This document shows, in pieces, positions 52,263-62,047 of a stretch of 64,000 nucleotides of DNA; the stretch's first letter is position 1, and each line of letters opens with the position of its first letter. Below the pieces are notes generated by a model. That model was not told the DNA's origin. It made no database searches and was given only the letters and a program-made list of their open reading frames with translations. The position numbers were made by a program, and so were the translations under genes. The DNA lies in contig NZ_JAUOTN010000004.1 of NCBI RefSeq assembly GCF_030546575.1, positions 310,001 through 374,000 on the forward strand. Direction: 5' to 3'. The DNA is from Pontibacter coccineus (GTDB lineage Bacteria > Bacteroidota > Bacteroidia > Cytophagales > Hymenobacteraceae).

Positions 52263-53285
52263 CTACTCTTCTAATTTCAGCGGGTAATCAGTGCAGCGGG
52301 CTTCTACTACTCTGAAGCTGCCATACTCTTTCTTCAAAGAAGCGTTGGGGTCGGCCTTTACAGGTATAAGCTGCGTTTCGCCGCGTTGTGTTTTAATTTC
52401 AAGAGACTCACCTAATGCGTTGGCTCCTGAAGCTGCGATCTTAAACACGCTGCCCGGCTTCATACCCCTGGCATCAAAAAGCACGCTGCTGCTGCTCCCC
52501 TCCTGTACCGACTTAACAGAGACATTGGCAGGCTGCTCGCCGGTATACTCCAGCCACAAGGTATGCACATCCTGGTAGCGGGCATCATCGTAGCGTCCTT
52601 GTCCTTCGACGCATAGCTGCAGGCGGGCCACAGCGCCAGAACCTATGCTGCTACGCTCGTCCCCGAAAGTCACAATAGCCTTTGCTACGCCAGGTACATT
52701 GTTAAAAGACACGATGACGGTGGAGTTCTTCTCTCCGGTCGGGATTTCCTTGCTTTCCAGCAGCTGCCCGTTGCGGCTATACAGCTCCACTTTAGAGCCT
52801 TTGTCCTCGGCGGCAATATCCGTGAAAACCATGGTCTTCATCGTCACAGTGCTTACCGGCGAAAAGTCCAGCACAAGGCGGCCGCCCTTGCGGTTAGCTT
52901 TCTGGCCGGAACCATCACCTACAGTGAGCAAACTGGTCATATCCATCATGTTAGCATCCATCCAGTTTACGAGGTCAGTGGCAGGGTCATGGGCATCCAG
53001 CAGAAGTGCCTGGGTTTCCTGCAGATACTTGCCGTTTGGCCCTCTTTTCTGAGCCTTCACAATCATCACAGCCCCGTCTTCTTCTATTACATCTGCTGTG
53101 CGGGGCAATGCGCCTTCGCCAAATGACTGCACCAGGTTGCAGGTTGTCGGATCGTAGCCGATCAGTCTGTCGTCCTGCGACACCGCCATAGGCTCAACAG
53201 CATCCTGATCGGTGCTGCGCTCACAGGAAAAAAGGAAAAGGGAAGCAAAAGCAAGGGCAAGGGTTTTTGTATTAAATGTTTTCAT
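52263..53285 (-). CDS. Putative lipoprotein of unknown function
   Basis: 340 residues with a lipoprotein signal ending LFLFSC (cysteine about 20). The mature protein is strand-rich, with a galactose-binding-like middle part (GRLVLDFSPVSTVTMKTMVF, SKVELYSRNGQLL) as in surface proteins, and ends CTDYPLKLEE. No enzyme motif. Probably an extracellular or outer-membrane protein. Followed, in transcription, by a clear terminator. Confidence 0.75.
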   Translation of the reverse strand: MKTFNTKTLALAFASLFLFSCERSTDQDAVEPMAVSQDDRLIGYDPTTCNLVQSFGEGALPRTADVIEEDGAVMIVKAQKRGPNGKYLQETQALLLDAHDPATDLVNWMDANMMDMTSLLTVGDGSGQKANRKGGRLVLDFSPVSTVTMKTMVFTDIAAEDKGSKVELYSRNGQLLESKEIPTGEKNSTVIVSFNNVPGVAKAIVTFGDERSSIGSGAVARLQLCVEGQGRYDDARYQDVHTLWLEYTGEQPANVSVKSVQEGSSSSVLFDARGMKPGSVFKIAASGANALGESLEIKTQRGETQLIPVKADPNASLKKEYGSFRVVEARCTDYPLKLEE

Positions 53286-53733
53286 AGGGAAAATAATAGG
53301 GTGAAAAGAAAAAAATAAGGCCTATCCGTTGATTAAAAAATTAGAATATTAAAATTGTATTATATATTGGTGGTAATCGTCGTGCATTAAGTTAATACAC
53401 AGCCATTGGGATTCGCCTTAGCTGGTCGAATGTAGGTTGAAATGTGTTAAGAGGGGGTTTGTGGTTTATTTTAAGCTTCTGGGTAGGAATACGCGACTTG
53501 TTATGGAAGTGTTTGAGAAATTGGATTGAAATTGAAAAATTTCTTTGAAAGTGCAGGGAGAACGACAGGGAATAGGCTTTTAATTGACCATGGTCGCAGG
53601 AAGAATCAAATTGTACTCTATAGCCAAATAAAAAAGCAGCCCCGGAAAAGGGGCTGCTTTTTTATTATCGGAGTCAAGAGCATGAAGCTTCCGTAAAGTA
53701 GTAGCTTCCTGTCGTTAACCGGAGGAATGGTTA
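53286..53733. other. Gene-less stretch of 448 bases
   Basis: No coding frame. Holds the TerC terminator at its right end and the upstream region of the 52263 lipoprotein gene. Purine-rich in places; nothing else recognised. Confidence 0.6.
53630..53666 (-). terminator. Terminator of the TerC-family gene
   Basis: AAAAAAGCAGCCCC pairs perfectly with GGGGCTGCTTTTTT around GGAAAA. Confidence 0.9.
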
Positions 53734-54672
53734 TTACATCCCCTGCCCGTTTATACGGTTATCCCTTCTTGTTTTCACAAAGGACAAGACGATGCTGAAA
53801 ATCAAGATTACAGCAATTACAAGCAGGGATATAAAAGTAGGAATCTTGAAGATATCAATCAGCAGCATTTTTGTGCCTACAAATGCTAATATGACGGCAA
53901 GCCCGTAGGACAGATAAACGAAGCGGTCCACTACATGGGCAAGGGCAAAATACAGCGAACGCAGACCCAGGATGGCAAAAACGTTGGAGGTATAAACGAT
54001 AAACTGGTCCTGCGTGATGGAAAGTATAGCCGGAATGCTGTCCACTGCAAAGATCAGGTCGGTGGTTTCGATCAGTATCAACACAAGGAACAGCGGCGTT
54101 GCAAACCGCTTACCATCGACTTTCACGAAGAACTTATCTCCATGCAGTTGGTTTGTAACCGGCATCATTCTTCTAAAGAACTTAATAACCGGGTTGTTTT
54201 CCGGATCGATCTGTGTACCCTTCTCCGTAAACATTTTGTAGCCGGTATAGATCAGGAAGGCGCCGAAAATGTAAATGGTCCAGTGAAACTTCTCGATGAG
54301 GGCAACGCCTGCGAAGATGAAGATCACGCGCATGACCAGCGCCCCAAGAATGCCCCAGAAAAGGATCTTGTGCTGGTAGATGGGAGGTATCTGGAAATAA
54401 CCAAAAACAAGCACAAACACGAATATGTTGTCTACACTCAGCGATTTCTCGATCAGGTAACCAGTCAGAAACTCGACAGCTTTCGCCTCACCAAACCAGT
54501 AATAGATAAGCCCGTTAAAAATTAAGGCGAGACTGATCCAGACGCCCGACCAGGTCAGGGCTTCTTTTACAGAAACGACATGTGCCTTCCGGTTAAAAAC
54601 CCCCAGGTCGAGGGCAAGCATAAGGAGTACAAATACGTTGAACCCAATCCAGAATGAAGCAGTTACTTCCAT
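53734..54672 (-). CDS. TerC/Alx-family membrane protein
   Basis: 312 residues with about eight membrane helices. The diagnostic segments are EKSLSVDNIFVFVLVF and ETTDLIFAVDSIPAI, each with the acidic residues that probably bind a metal. Members protect against manganese, tellurite or alkaline stress; manganese export is the best-supported role in the Alx branch. A -7 element about 75 bases upstream may be its promoter. Confidence 0.93.
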   Translation of the reverse strand: MEVTASFWIGFNVFVLLMLALDLGVFNRKAHVVSVKEALTWSGVWISLALIFNGLIYYWFGEAKAVEFLTGYLIEKSLSVDNIFVFVLVFGYFQIPPIYQHKILFWGILGALVMRVIFIFAGVALIEKFHWTIYIFGAFLIYTGYKMFTEKGTQIDPENNPVIKFFRRMMPVTNQLHGDKFFVKVDGKRFATPLFLVLILIETTDLIFAVDSIPAILSITQDQFIVYTSNVFAILGLRSLYFALAHVVDRFVYLSYGLAVILAFVGTKMLLIDIFKIPTFISLLVIAVILIFSIVLSFVKTRRDNRINGQGM

Positions 54673-54744
54673 AAGTGTTTATATAGTTTAGTTAAGCTAC
54701 AGCGCTTATAAGGTGTTTATTGTAAGCAGGACCTGTTTTGTTTA

Positions 54745-54752
54745 CAAATTTA
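54745..54752 (-). promoter_or_regulatory. Possible -7 element for the TerC-family gene
   Basis: Complement reads TAAATTTG, a match to TAnnTTTG, about 72 bases before the ATG. Confidence 0.35.
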
Positions 54753-54911
54753 ATCAGAACGGGTTCTAAGCACATGGTGTTTTTAACTACAGGCACCAAA
54801 ATAAGATAGAAAACACGAAAATCAGCCTAAACAGCAACTACTTTTCCTTAGACTAATAGTAGCTGTAGAAGAATAGATGGATAAAGTATATGATGTTTCA
54901 TTGTAAAACAT

Positions 54912-54942
54912 AAAAAGCAGCCCCAAATGGAGCTGCTTTTCC
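54912..54942 (-). terminator. Terminator of fumC
   Basis: AAAAGCAGC pairs with GCTGCTTTT, with an inner CCCC-AAAT-GGA loop. Confidence 0.8.
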
Positions 54943-54963
54943 TTTGTAAGTCAAATGTGTTTT

Positions 54964-56361
54964 TTACTTCTTCAAGCTGCCGATCATGTCCTCTGGCTTC
55001 ACCCACTCGTCGTACTGCTCATTCGTGAGCAACTCAAGTGCGATGGCTGCCTGACGGAGGGTTGTACCTTCTTTGTGCGCCTTCTTAGCAATCTTAGCAG
55101 CGTTGTCGTATCCGATGTGCGGGTTCAGGGCTGTTACCAACATCAGAGAGTTCTCGAGGTTCTCTTTGATACGCTCTCTGTTGGGCTCTATACCTACGGC
55201 ACAGTGCTTGTCAAACGAGTCGCAGGCGTCGGCGATCAACTGAGCGCTCATCAGCAGGTTATAGATCATCACCGGTTTGAACACGTTCAGCTCGAAGTGG
55301 CCGTTCATGCCGCCTATCGAGATGGCCACGTCGTTGCCGATCACCTGGGCGCATACCATGGTCATGGCCTCGGCCTGTGTTGGGTTCACCTTGCCAGGCA
55401 TGATCGAAGAGCCCGGCTCGTTTTCAGGTATAAGGATCTCGGCTATACCTGAGCGCGGACCAGAGGCCAGCAGACGGATGTCGTTGGCGATCTTCATCAG
55501 CGACACAGCCAGCTGCTTCAGGGCGCCGGATGTCTCTACCATCGCATCGTGTGCGGCCAGGGCCTCGAATTTGTTAGGGGCCGTGCGGAACCCGTGGCCA
55601 GCGTATTTAGAGATTTTCTCGGCCACCAGCTCTGCGTAGCCAGCCGGCGTGTTCAGGCCCGTGCCTACGGCTGAGCCTCCCAGCGCCAGGTCCTTCAGGT
55701 GGTCCAGCGTGTTTTCCAGCGCCTTCATGCCGTACTCCAGCTGCTTCACGTAGCCAGAAAGCTCCTGGCCCAGTGTCAGTGGCGTGGCGTCCATCAGGTG
55801 CGTGCGGCCGATCTTCACCACGTCCATAAACTCCTCTGACTTCGCCTTCAGGGTGTCGTGCAGTTTCTTCACCATAGGCAGCGTATGCTCCACCACTTTC
55901 TTGTAAGCGGCAATGTGCATGGCTGTCGGGAAGGTATCGTTAGACGATTGCGATTTGTTTACGTCGTCGTTCGGGTGGATCTTCTTTTTCTCGTCCATCA
56001 GGTCGCCGCCCAGCACCACGTGCGCACGGTTGGCCACCACCTCGTTCACGTTCATGTTCGACTGTGTGCCCGAGCCTGTCTGCCATACCACCAGCGGGAA
56101 CTGGTCGTCCAGCTTGCCTGCCAGGATCTCGTCGCATACCTGCGAGATGATGTCGGCTTTGTCCTGCGCCAGCACACCCAACTCGGCATTGGCCTGCGCC
56201 GCCGATTTTTTCAGGATGGCGAAGGCCTCAATTACCTCTTTCGGCATCTGCTGACCACCGATCGTGAAGTTTTCTTTTGAGCGCTGTGTCTGCGCGCCCC
56301 AGTATTTGTCGGCAGGCACCTCGATCGGGCCCATCGTGTCTTTCTCTACGCGAACTTGCAT
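54964..56361 (-). CDS. fumC: Class II fumarate hydratase
   Basis: 465 residues. The fumarase/aspartase signature [13 protein letters not shown] is present near residue 318, with the substrate-binding [14 protein letters not shown] and the [15 protein letters not shown] block. Converts fumarate to malate in the citric-acid cycle; cytoplasmic homotetramer. Start [15 protein letters not shown] fits the family. Stand-alone gene with its own terminator and a promoter-like TAGTTTTG about 41 bases upstream. Confidence 0.97.
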   Translation of the reverse strand: MQVRVEKDTMGPIEVPADKYWGAQTQRSKENFTIGGQQMPKEVIEAFAILKKSAAQANAELGVLAQDKADIISQVCDEILAGKLDDQFPLVVWQTGSGTQSNMNVNEVVANRAHVVLGGDLMDEKKKIHPNDDVNKSQSSNDTFPTAMHIAAYKKVVEHTLPMVKKLHDTLKAKSEEFMDVVKIGRTHLMDATPLTLGQELSGYVKQLEYGMKALENTLDHLKDLALGGSAVGTGLNTPAGYAELVAEKISKYAGHGFRTAPNKFEALAAHDAMVETSGALKQLAVSLMKIANDIRLLASGPRSGIAEILIPENEPGSSIMPGKVNPTQAEAMTMVCAQVIGNDVAISIGGMNGHFELNVFKPVMIYNLLMSAQLIADACDSFDKHCAVGIEPNRERIKENLENSLMLVTALNPHIGYDNAAKIAKKAHKEGTTLRQAAIALELLTNEQYDEWVKPEDMIGSLKK

Positions 56362-56401
56362 ATCGTTTATACTTAGGTTTAAAGGATCAGTTTAACTCCG
56401 G

Positions 56402-56409
56402 CAAAACTA
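56402..56409 (-). promoter_or_regulatory. Possible -7 element for fumC
   Basis: Complement reads TAGTTTTG, matching TAnnTTTG, 41 bases before the fumC ATG. Confidence 0.4.
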
Positions 56410-56471
56410 CGAAAATATTCTTTTACGGCCGCTTTACAGGTATAATCAAGGTATAGCCTATACCTGCATCT

Positions 56472-57188
56472 TTATCGGATAACGCGCTTGCCCGAGTGGT
56501 CGGACAAAAGGGCTATCAAATCTAACGGCACAGGCTTCAGGTAAGAGGTGTTCAGAACTGTCTGGTCTTCGAACGTGATAAGGTACTCCCCCTCCGCGCC
56601 CATGTAGTGGATGCTCTTAATGGCGCTGTGCGGGTAAGTGCGCTCCTGGTTGAGCATGTTGGTCACCTGCACCTGGTTTTCGTCCACGTTCACATGCCAG
56701 CGCATGGCAAACCAAAGCACCACCACCGAGATAACCAGCATGAAGGCAAACAGGATGCGGTAGATACGGGTAGAGCGAACCCCCTCCTGCTGGATCAGGT
56801 ACTGCTTGTAGATATCCATGTCCTGGCTAAGGATCGTACTTTGTGAGAGCCGCAGCGGCAGCAGCGCCGTGGTAAGGCCCAGCAGCAGGCCCGGCGCAAA
56901 GAAGGCATGGAAGTTAGGTGTCAGCACAAACATGTGCTCCGAAGATAGGTGCAGTATGCTTGCCAGCATGGCCAGCGCCCCTGCAAAGAATACGGACAGC
57001 ACCGAGGCGAAAACAAAATAGGCAATTGTCAGTTGCCACTCTTTCTTTTGCATGTAGCGGGCCTCGTCAGCGCTTATGGAAGCCCGCTGCCCTGCTGGTG
57101 ATAGCCGACGCAGCGCATAACGGAGCACAGGCAACAGGATAGCCACAGCGATGAAACTCAACAGCAGGCTTTTCAGGATATCTATCAT
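56472..57188 (-). CDS. Membrane protein of unknown function
   Basis: 238 residues with four hydrophobic helices (about residues 5-25, 53-78, 92-112, 143-163) and a C-terminal soluble part of some 75 residues beginning RWHVNVDENQVQV, which looks like a small pleckstrin-like or DUF-type beta domain (HYMGAEGEYLITFEDQTVL). No family is certain. Same strand as fumC, divergent from the histidine kinase. Confidence 0.72.
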   Translation of the reverse strand: MIDILKSLLLSFIAVAILLPVLRYALRRLSPAGQRASISADEARYMQKKEWQLTIAYFVFASVLSVFFAGALAMLASILHLSSEHMFVLTPNFHAFFAPGLLLGLTTALLPLRLSQSTILSQDMDIYKQYLIQQEGVRSTRIYRILFAFMLVISVVVLWFAMRWHVNVDENQVQVTNMLNQERTYPHSAIKSIHYMGAEGEYLITFEDQTVLNTSYLKPVPLDLIALLSDHSGKRVIR

Positions 57189-57341
57189 GGTAAATAGGGG
57201 TTTGACGTAAAATTAGCATGCAAAGCCCAATTTCCGGTATATAATTCCGCATTATCCGTTTAATTATAGGCTAATCAGGTATAATCAAGTGCTTGGCCCG
57301 CACAGTCGCCGGCTCTGGATTTTAAGCCTCTTAAATGTTGC

Positions 57342-57369
57342 AGCTGTTACAATAAATTCGTTATTTTTG
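57342..57369 (+). promoter_or_regulatory. Promoter for the histidine kinase gene
   Basis: TATTTTTG at 57362-57369 matches TAnnTTTG, and a TTG lies 21 bases before it, matching the -33 spacing. Expected leader about 80 bases. Confidence 0.5.
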
Positions 57370-57455
57370 ATGACCTAACCATTGAACTAAGTGCTACTGC
57401 CGGCCGTTATTTTCCGCAAGGCCTGTGTTTTTTGAATAGCCTGTTCATTTCATTT

Positions 57456-60395
57456 ATGAAACTTTCCAAACTGGTAGCGTTTGTCCGGGAGTATCTGATC
57501 GCGATCTCGTCTTTTCTGCTTATTTTCCTATTAACGCTTTTTATTTATTCAGAGACGAAGAAGAAGGCGCTGGAGCGGAACGAGAAACTCTTTGAACTGA
57601 AGGCAGTGCAGGCATCGCAGGCACTGGAGTTGCGCATGCGCGACTATACCCAGATTCTGGTAGGGGCTAAGGGCCTTTTCGTGGCTTCTGACACAATTAC
57701 CCGCGAAGACTGGGCGCAATACTACAGGACACTGAAGCTCGAGGAAAACTATCCCGGCATACAGGGGGTGGGCTATACCCAGTTTGTGAAACCCAAAGAA
57801 CTGCCTGCCCACATCAGCCGCTTTCGCAAGGAAGGTTTCAAGGATTATGCTATCCGTCCGGACAACCCGCGTTCCACCTATACCTCCATCATCTACCTGG
57901 AGCCGCTCGATGAGCGCAACCGGCGGGCCATCGGCTACGACATGTTCAGCGACTCGACCAGGCGCTCGGCCATGCAAATGGCCCGCGACACCCGCAAGCC
58001 GGCTCTGTCTGGCAAGGTAAGGCTGGTGCAGGAAACAGGAGTGGACGAGCAGGCCGGCTTCCTGATCTATCTGCCCATTTATAAGGACAATGCCGAGCCT
58101 GAGTCCATCAAGGAGCGCCAGCGGCTGATCAAGGGGTACGTTTACAGCCCTTTCCGGGCCAAAGACCTGATGTTGGCTGTATGGGGGAGTAATTATAGCG
58201 ACCTGGACATAGAAGTGTATGACGGCACTGGCCTGGGACAAGAAGACTTGCTTTTCAACACAGACAAGGTGTTGCATTATCATGCCGCTAAAAGACCGGA
58301 GCTCGACATGCTGAGTACTCTGAGCATCGGCAATCAGACCTGGCGCGTGTACTTTTCTGCCAAGCCTTCGTTTGTGCGCTCCGCCGATACCGAGCTGCCT
58401 TACTTTATTTTGTTGGGCGGTACGATCATCAGTCTGCTGATGTTCTTCATCATCTGGTCACTCATCAATACGCGCCGTTCCAACAGCCTGAAACAGACCA
58501 TTACCGACAACGCCACGGCTGCCCTGTTCATCATCGACGCGAATGGCATTTGCAGCTTTATGAACCCGGCGGCAGAAGAGATGACCGGCTTTGACTTCTC
58601 GGAGATGCAGAACAAGTCCCTGCACAAGATGGTGCACCATAGCAGGCCGGATGGCACGCCATACCCGGCATCAGAGTGCCCGCTGCGCAATGCGCTGCAT
58701 AGCGGGATACAGACAAAAGAGGTATACGAGGAAGTGTTCGTGCGCAAAGACGGCAGCTTTTTCGATGTATCCTGTGCTGTTCACCTCGTCAAAGACGGCA
58801 GCCGCGAGGCCTATGCTATCATTGAAGTGCGGGATATCACAGAAGAGAAGCGAGCCCAGCAGGCCATTATTGAGAGTGAGGCCCGCTTCCGTACCATGGC
58901 CGACAACGCCCCCGTGATCATCACCATCCTCGACATCTGGAAGCAGAGCGTGTATGTGAACAGGCAGTGGCTTGACTTTAGCGGGCAGAGCTTCGAAGAC
59001 AGCGTTAATTTCGGTTGGCAGCAAATCATCCATCCGCAGGACATGCCTGGCTTTGAGGAGCAGTACAACAGTGCCCTTGCTTCGGAAAGCGATTTCAGTG
59101 TAGAGGTGCGCATGCGCCGGCACGATGGGAAATACCGCTGGATGGTAGTGACCTGCACGCCGCGTGTTGGCGCCGAAGGGGACTTCCTGGGGCATATCAG
59201 TTCAGCCATCGATATAACGGATATCAAAGAGGCCGACCGCAAGGTGAAGCAGAACGCCGAGCTGTTGCAGAAGCTATTCCTCGAGGTGCCGGCTCTGGTA
59301 GGGCTGGTGCGCGCCTCGGACCAGCAGTACCTGTTGGCCAATCCGCTTTATCGCAAGCTGTTCGGTAACCGCCTGCTGGTAGGTAAAACCCTGCGCGAGG
59401 CCCATACCGAACTGGAGTACCAGGGCGTATTCGAAGAGATAAGGAAGGTGTTTGAAACCGGCTCTCCATACGTGGGCAAGGAGGTGCCCCTCATGGTTGA
59501 CAACCACAACAACGGCAACCTGACGCAGGGCTACTTCAACATCGTGATACAGCCGCTTATGGATGCGAAAGGCAAACCAGAGGCCGTGCTCATTTTCGCG
59601 GTGGAGGTAACAGAGCTGGTAAAGGCCCGCACCAAGCTCGTGTCGACCAACGAGGAACTCAGCCTGAAAAATATGGAGCTGCTGCGCACCAACAACGACC
59701 TGGACAACTTCGTCTACACCGCTTCGCACGACCTGAAGTCCCCGATTGCCAACATGGAGGGCCTGTCTAACCTGCTGCGCGACATACTGGAGGGCAAGCT
59801 GGAGGGCGAAGACAAGCAGCTGCTTGACATGCTGGCCGATGCGATCGATAAGCTGAAGCGGACCATTGCCGACTTGGCTGAGATCACCAAAGTGCAGAAG
59901 GGGCTGCACGCCAAAGTGGAGCCACTGGAGTTTGAGCACATCTTGCAGGATGTGATGCTGGACATTGACAGCCTTGCAAGGGAGTCGAATGCGAATGTGC
60001 AGGTAGATTTCCAGGTGAAAAACCTGCTGTATGCCCGCAAAAACCTGCGTAGCATCATCTACAACCTGGTATCGAATGCGCTTAAGTACCGCAAGCCGGA
60101 TCTGACGCCGGAGGTGCACATCAGCACCTATATGGACGGGGACTATGTGGTGCTGCGCGTGCAGGACAACGGGCTCGGCATCAAAAAAGGACAGGAGCAA
60201 AAGCTCTTCAACATGTTTAAGCGCCTGCACAATCACGTAGAAGGCACAGGTATAGGCCTCTACATTGTGAAGCGGATTATTGAAAATAATGGCGGCCGCA
60301 TAGAACTGGAAAGCGAGCTGGGGCAGGGTACCACTTTCAGGGTATACTTTAAGCAGACGCCGGTAGAGGAAGCCGTAAAATCGGAACAGGTATAG
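57456..60395 (+). CDS. CHASE- and PAS-domain sensor histidine kinase
   Basis: 979 residues from the ATG at 57456 (an in-frame TTG lies 24 bases earlier). Membrane helix at about residues 12-32, then a CHASE periplasmic sensor domain (YPGIQGVGYTQFV, EPLDERNRRAIGYDMF), second helix about 318-340, then three PAS domains (SFMNPAAEEMTGFDFSEMQ; RTMADNAPVIITILD; the third from about 590), then the kinase core. The H-box is YTASHDLKSPIANMEGL; N-box NLVSNALKYRK; G boxes DNGLGI and GTGIGLYIVK. No adjacent response regulator, so the partner is elsewhere. It ends in a GGTATAG word that supplies the stop codon. Confidence 0.93.
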   Translation: MKLSKLVAFVREYLIAISSFLLIFLLTLFIYSETKKKALERNEKLFELKAVQASQALELRMRDYTQILVGAKGLFVASDTITREDWAQYYRTLKLEENYPGIQGVGYTQFVKPKELPAHISRFRKEGFKDYAIRPDNPRSTYTSIIYLEPLDERNRRAIGYDMFSDSTRRSAMQMARDTRKPALSGKVRLVQETGVDEQAGFLIYLPIYKDNAEPESIKERQRLIKGYVYSPFRAKDLMLAVWGSNYSDLDIEVYDGTGLGQEDLLFNTDKVLHYHAAKRPELDMLSTLSIGNQTWRVYFSAKPSFVRSADTELPYFILLGGTIISLLMFFIIWSLINTRRSNSLKQTITDNATAALFIIDANGICSFMNPAAEEMTGFDFSEMQNKSLHKMVHHSRPDGTPYPASECPLRNALHSGIQTKEVYEEVFVRKDGSFFDVSCAVHLVKDGSREAYAIIEVRDITEEKRAQQAIIESEARFRTMADNAPVIITILDIWKQSVYVNRQWLDFSGQSFEDSVNFGWQQIIHPQDMPGFEEQYNSALASESDFSVEVRMRRHDGKYRWMVVTCTPRVGAEGDFLGHISSAIDITDIKEADRKVKQNAELLQKLFLEVPALVGLVRASDQQYLLANPLYRKLFGNRLLVGKTLREAHTELEYQGVFEEIRKVFETGSPYVGKEVPLMVDNHNNGNLTQGYFNIVIQPLMDAKGKPEAVLIFAVEVTELVKARTKLVSTNEELSLKNMELLRTNNDLDNFVYTASHDLKSPIANMEGLSNLLRDILEGKLEGEDKQLLDMLADAIDKLKRTIADLAEITKVQKGLHAKVEPLEFEHILQDVMLDIDSLARESNANVQVDFQVKNLLYARKNLRSIIYNLVSNALKYRKPDLTPEVHISTYMDGDYVVLRVQDNGLGIKKGQEQKLFNMFKRLHNHVEGTGIGLYIVKRIIENNGGRIELESELGQGTTFRVYFKQTPVEEAVKSEQV

Positions 60396-60466
60396 CTTTC
60401 CTTTTTTAATCAATTTTAAGAAAACGCCAGCCCTGATACGAAAGGGCTGCCTAGGTATAGAGCTGA

Positions 60467-61852
60467 ATGGCTAAGATCAAAACTTCATACTTTTGCCAGA
60501 ACTGCGGAGCGCAGTCGGCCAAGTGGATTGGCAAGTGCCCCGCCTGCGGCGAGTGGAACACGTATGTGGAGGAGGTGGTGCAGCGCGAAGAGCTCACCCC
60601 GACCAGCGTATGGAAAGTGGGCAATACCAGCAGTTCGGCACAGGTGGCCAACAAGCCCAAGCCTATTGCCGACATCAGCTACCAGGAGCAGCAGCGCATC
60701 CAGACGAAGGACCAGGAGCTGAACCGGGTCCTGGGCGGCGGCATTGTGCCGGGCTCTATGGTGCTTATTGGCGGGGAGCCAGGTATAGGCAAGTCCACCC
60801 TGATGCTGCAGATCGCCCTGAGCCTGACCAGCCTGCGGGTGCTTTATGTGAGCGGCGAGGAGAGCGAGCAGCAGATCAAGATGCGGGCCGAGCGCCTCAA
60901 CGCCCAGACCTCCGACTGCTTCATCCTGACCGAGACCGGCACCCAGAACATCTTTAAGCAAATCGAACAGCTGCGCCCGCAGGTGCTCGTGATCGACTCT
61001 ATCCAGACCTTACATTCTTCTTTTATTGAGGCAGGCGCAGGCAGTGTGAGCCAGGTACGCGAGTGCACGGCCGAGCTGCTCAAGTTTGCCAAAGAAAGCG
61101 GGACACCTGTTTTCCTGATCGGCCACATCACCAAAGAAGGTAACCTGGCAGGCCCCAAGATACTGGAGCACATGGTGGACACGGTGCTGACCTTCGAGGG
61201 CGACCGCCACATGACCTACCGCATTCTGCGCACCACCAAGAACCGCTTCGGCTCCACCTCGGAACTGGGTATTTACGAAATGCTGGGCACTGGCCTGCGG
61301 GAAGTGAGCAATCCGTCGGAGATCCTGATCTCGCAGCGGGAGGACGCCTTCAGTGGCATCGCCATTGGTGCGACGCTGGAGGGCAACCGTCCGCTGCTGA
61401 TAGAGGTGCAGAGCCTGGTGACGCCCGCCACCTACGGTACGCCCCAGCGCACCAGCACCGGCTTCGACGGCAAGCGCCTCAACATGCTGCTGGCCGTGCT
61501 CGAGAAGCGCGGCGGGTATAGACTGGGCGCACAGGACGTGTTTTTGAACATAGCCGGTGGCCTGAAAGTGGAGGACCCGGCACTGGACCTGGCCGTGTGC
61601 GCCTCCATTCTCTCATCGTTTGAGGACATTGCCATACCTTCCACCTCATGCTTTGCGGCCGAGGTGGGCCTTGGCGGGGAGGTGCGGGCGGTGAACCGTG
61701 TCGAGAACCGCATTTCGGAGGCGGAGAAACTTGGCTTCCGGGACATCTACATCTCCAAGTACAACAAAAAGGGTGTGGATCTGAGCAAGTTCTCTATCAA
61801 TGTGCACGCTTTTGGACGATTAGAAGAGGTGTTTGCCTCCCTGTTTGGCTAG
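60467..61852 (+). CDS. radA: DNA repair protein RadA
   Basis: 461 residues. N-terminal zinc finger CQNC-x(11)-CPAC, RecA-like ATPase core with Walker A GEPGIGKST near residue 105, the RadA motif KNRFG near 260 and the Lon-like C-terminal domain (VFLNIAGGLKVEDPALDLAV). RadA is a DNA helicase-like branch-migration factor in recombination, and in naturally competent bacteria it helps integrate incoming DNA. 71 bases after the histidine kinase gene. Confidence 0.96.
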   Translation: MAKIKTSYFCQNCGAQSAKWIGKCPACGEWNTYVEEVVQREELTPTSVWKVGNTSSSAQVANKPKPIADISYQEQQRIQTKDQELNRVLGGGIVPGSMVLIGGEPGIGKSTLMLQIALSLTSLRVLYVSGEESEQQIKMRAERLNAQTSDCFILTETGTQNIFKQIEQLRPQVLVIDSIQTLHSSFIEAGAGSVSQVRECTAELLKFAKESGTPVFLIGHITKEGNLAGPKILEHMVDTVLTFEGDRHMTYRILRTTKNRFGSTSELGIYEMLGTGLREVSNPSEILISQREDAFSGIAIGATLEGNRPLLIEVQSLVTPATYGTPQRTSTGFDGKRLNMLLAVLEKRGGYRLGAQDVFLNIAGGLKVEDPALDLAVCASILSSFEDIAIPSTSCFAAEVGLGGEVRAVNRVENRISEAEKLGFRDIYISKYNKKGVDLSKFSINVHAFGRLEEVFASLFG

Positions 61853-62047
61853 AATTGTCCTTTAACCGGGAAGGACTTCTAACTTTCGTATAACTTCAGG
61901 AACAGCGTTGGGAATTGGAATTATAATCTATATAATTAATGTTGAGTGCGTTAGCTGAGGTCTCCACTGTCATGGACAGAAAGATCGGATTTACAGCTAA
62001 CTAACCCAAAATCAGATTTTATAAGACACCACTACCCACTCGTACCT

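Noticed and set aside
59274..60413. Open frame of 379 codons on the minus strand
   Set aside because: Antisense to the histidine kinase core; no domain features.
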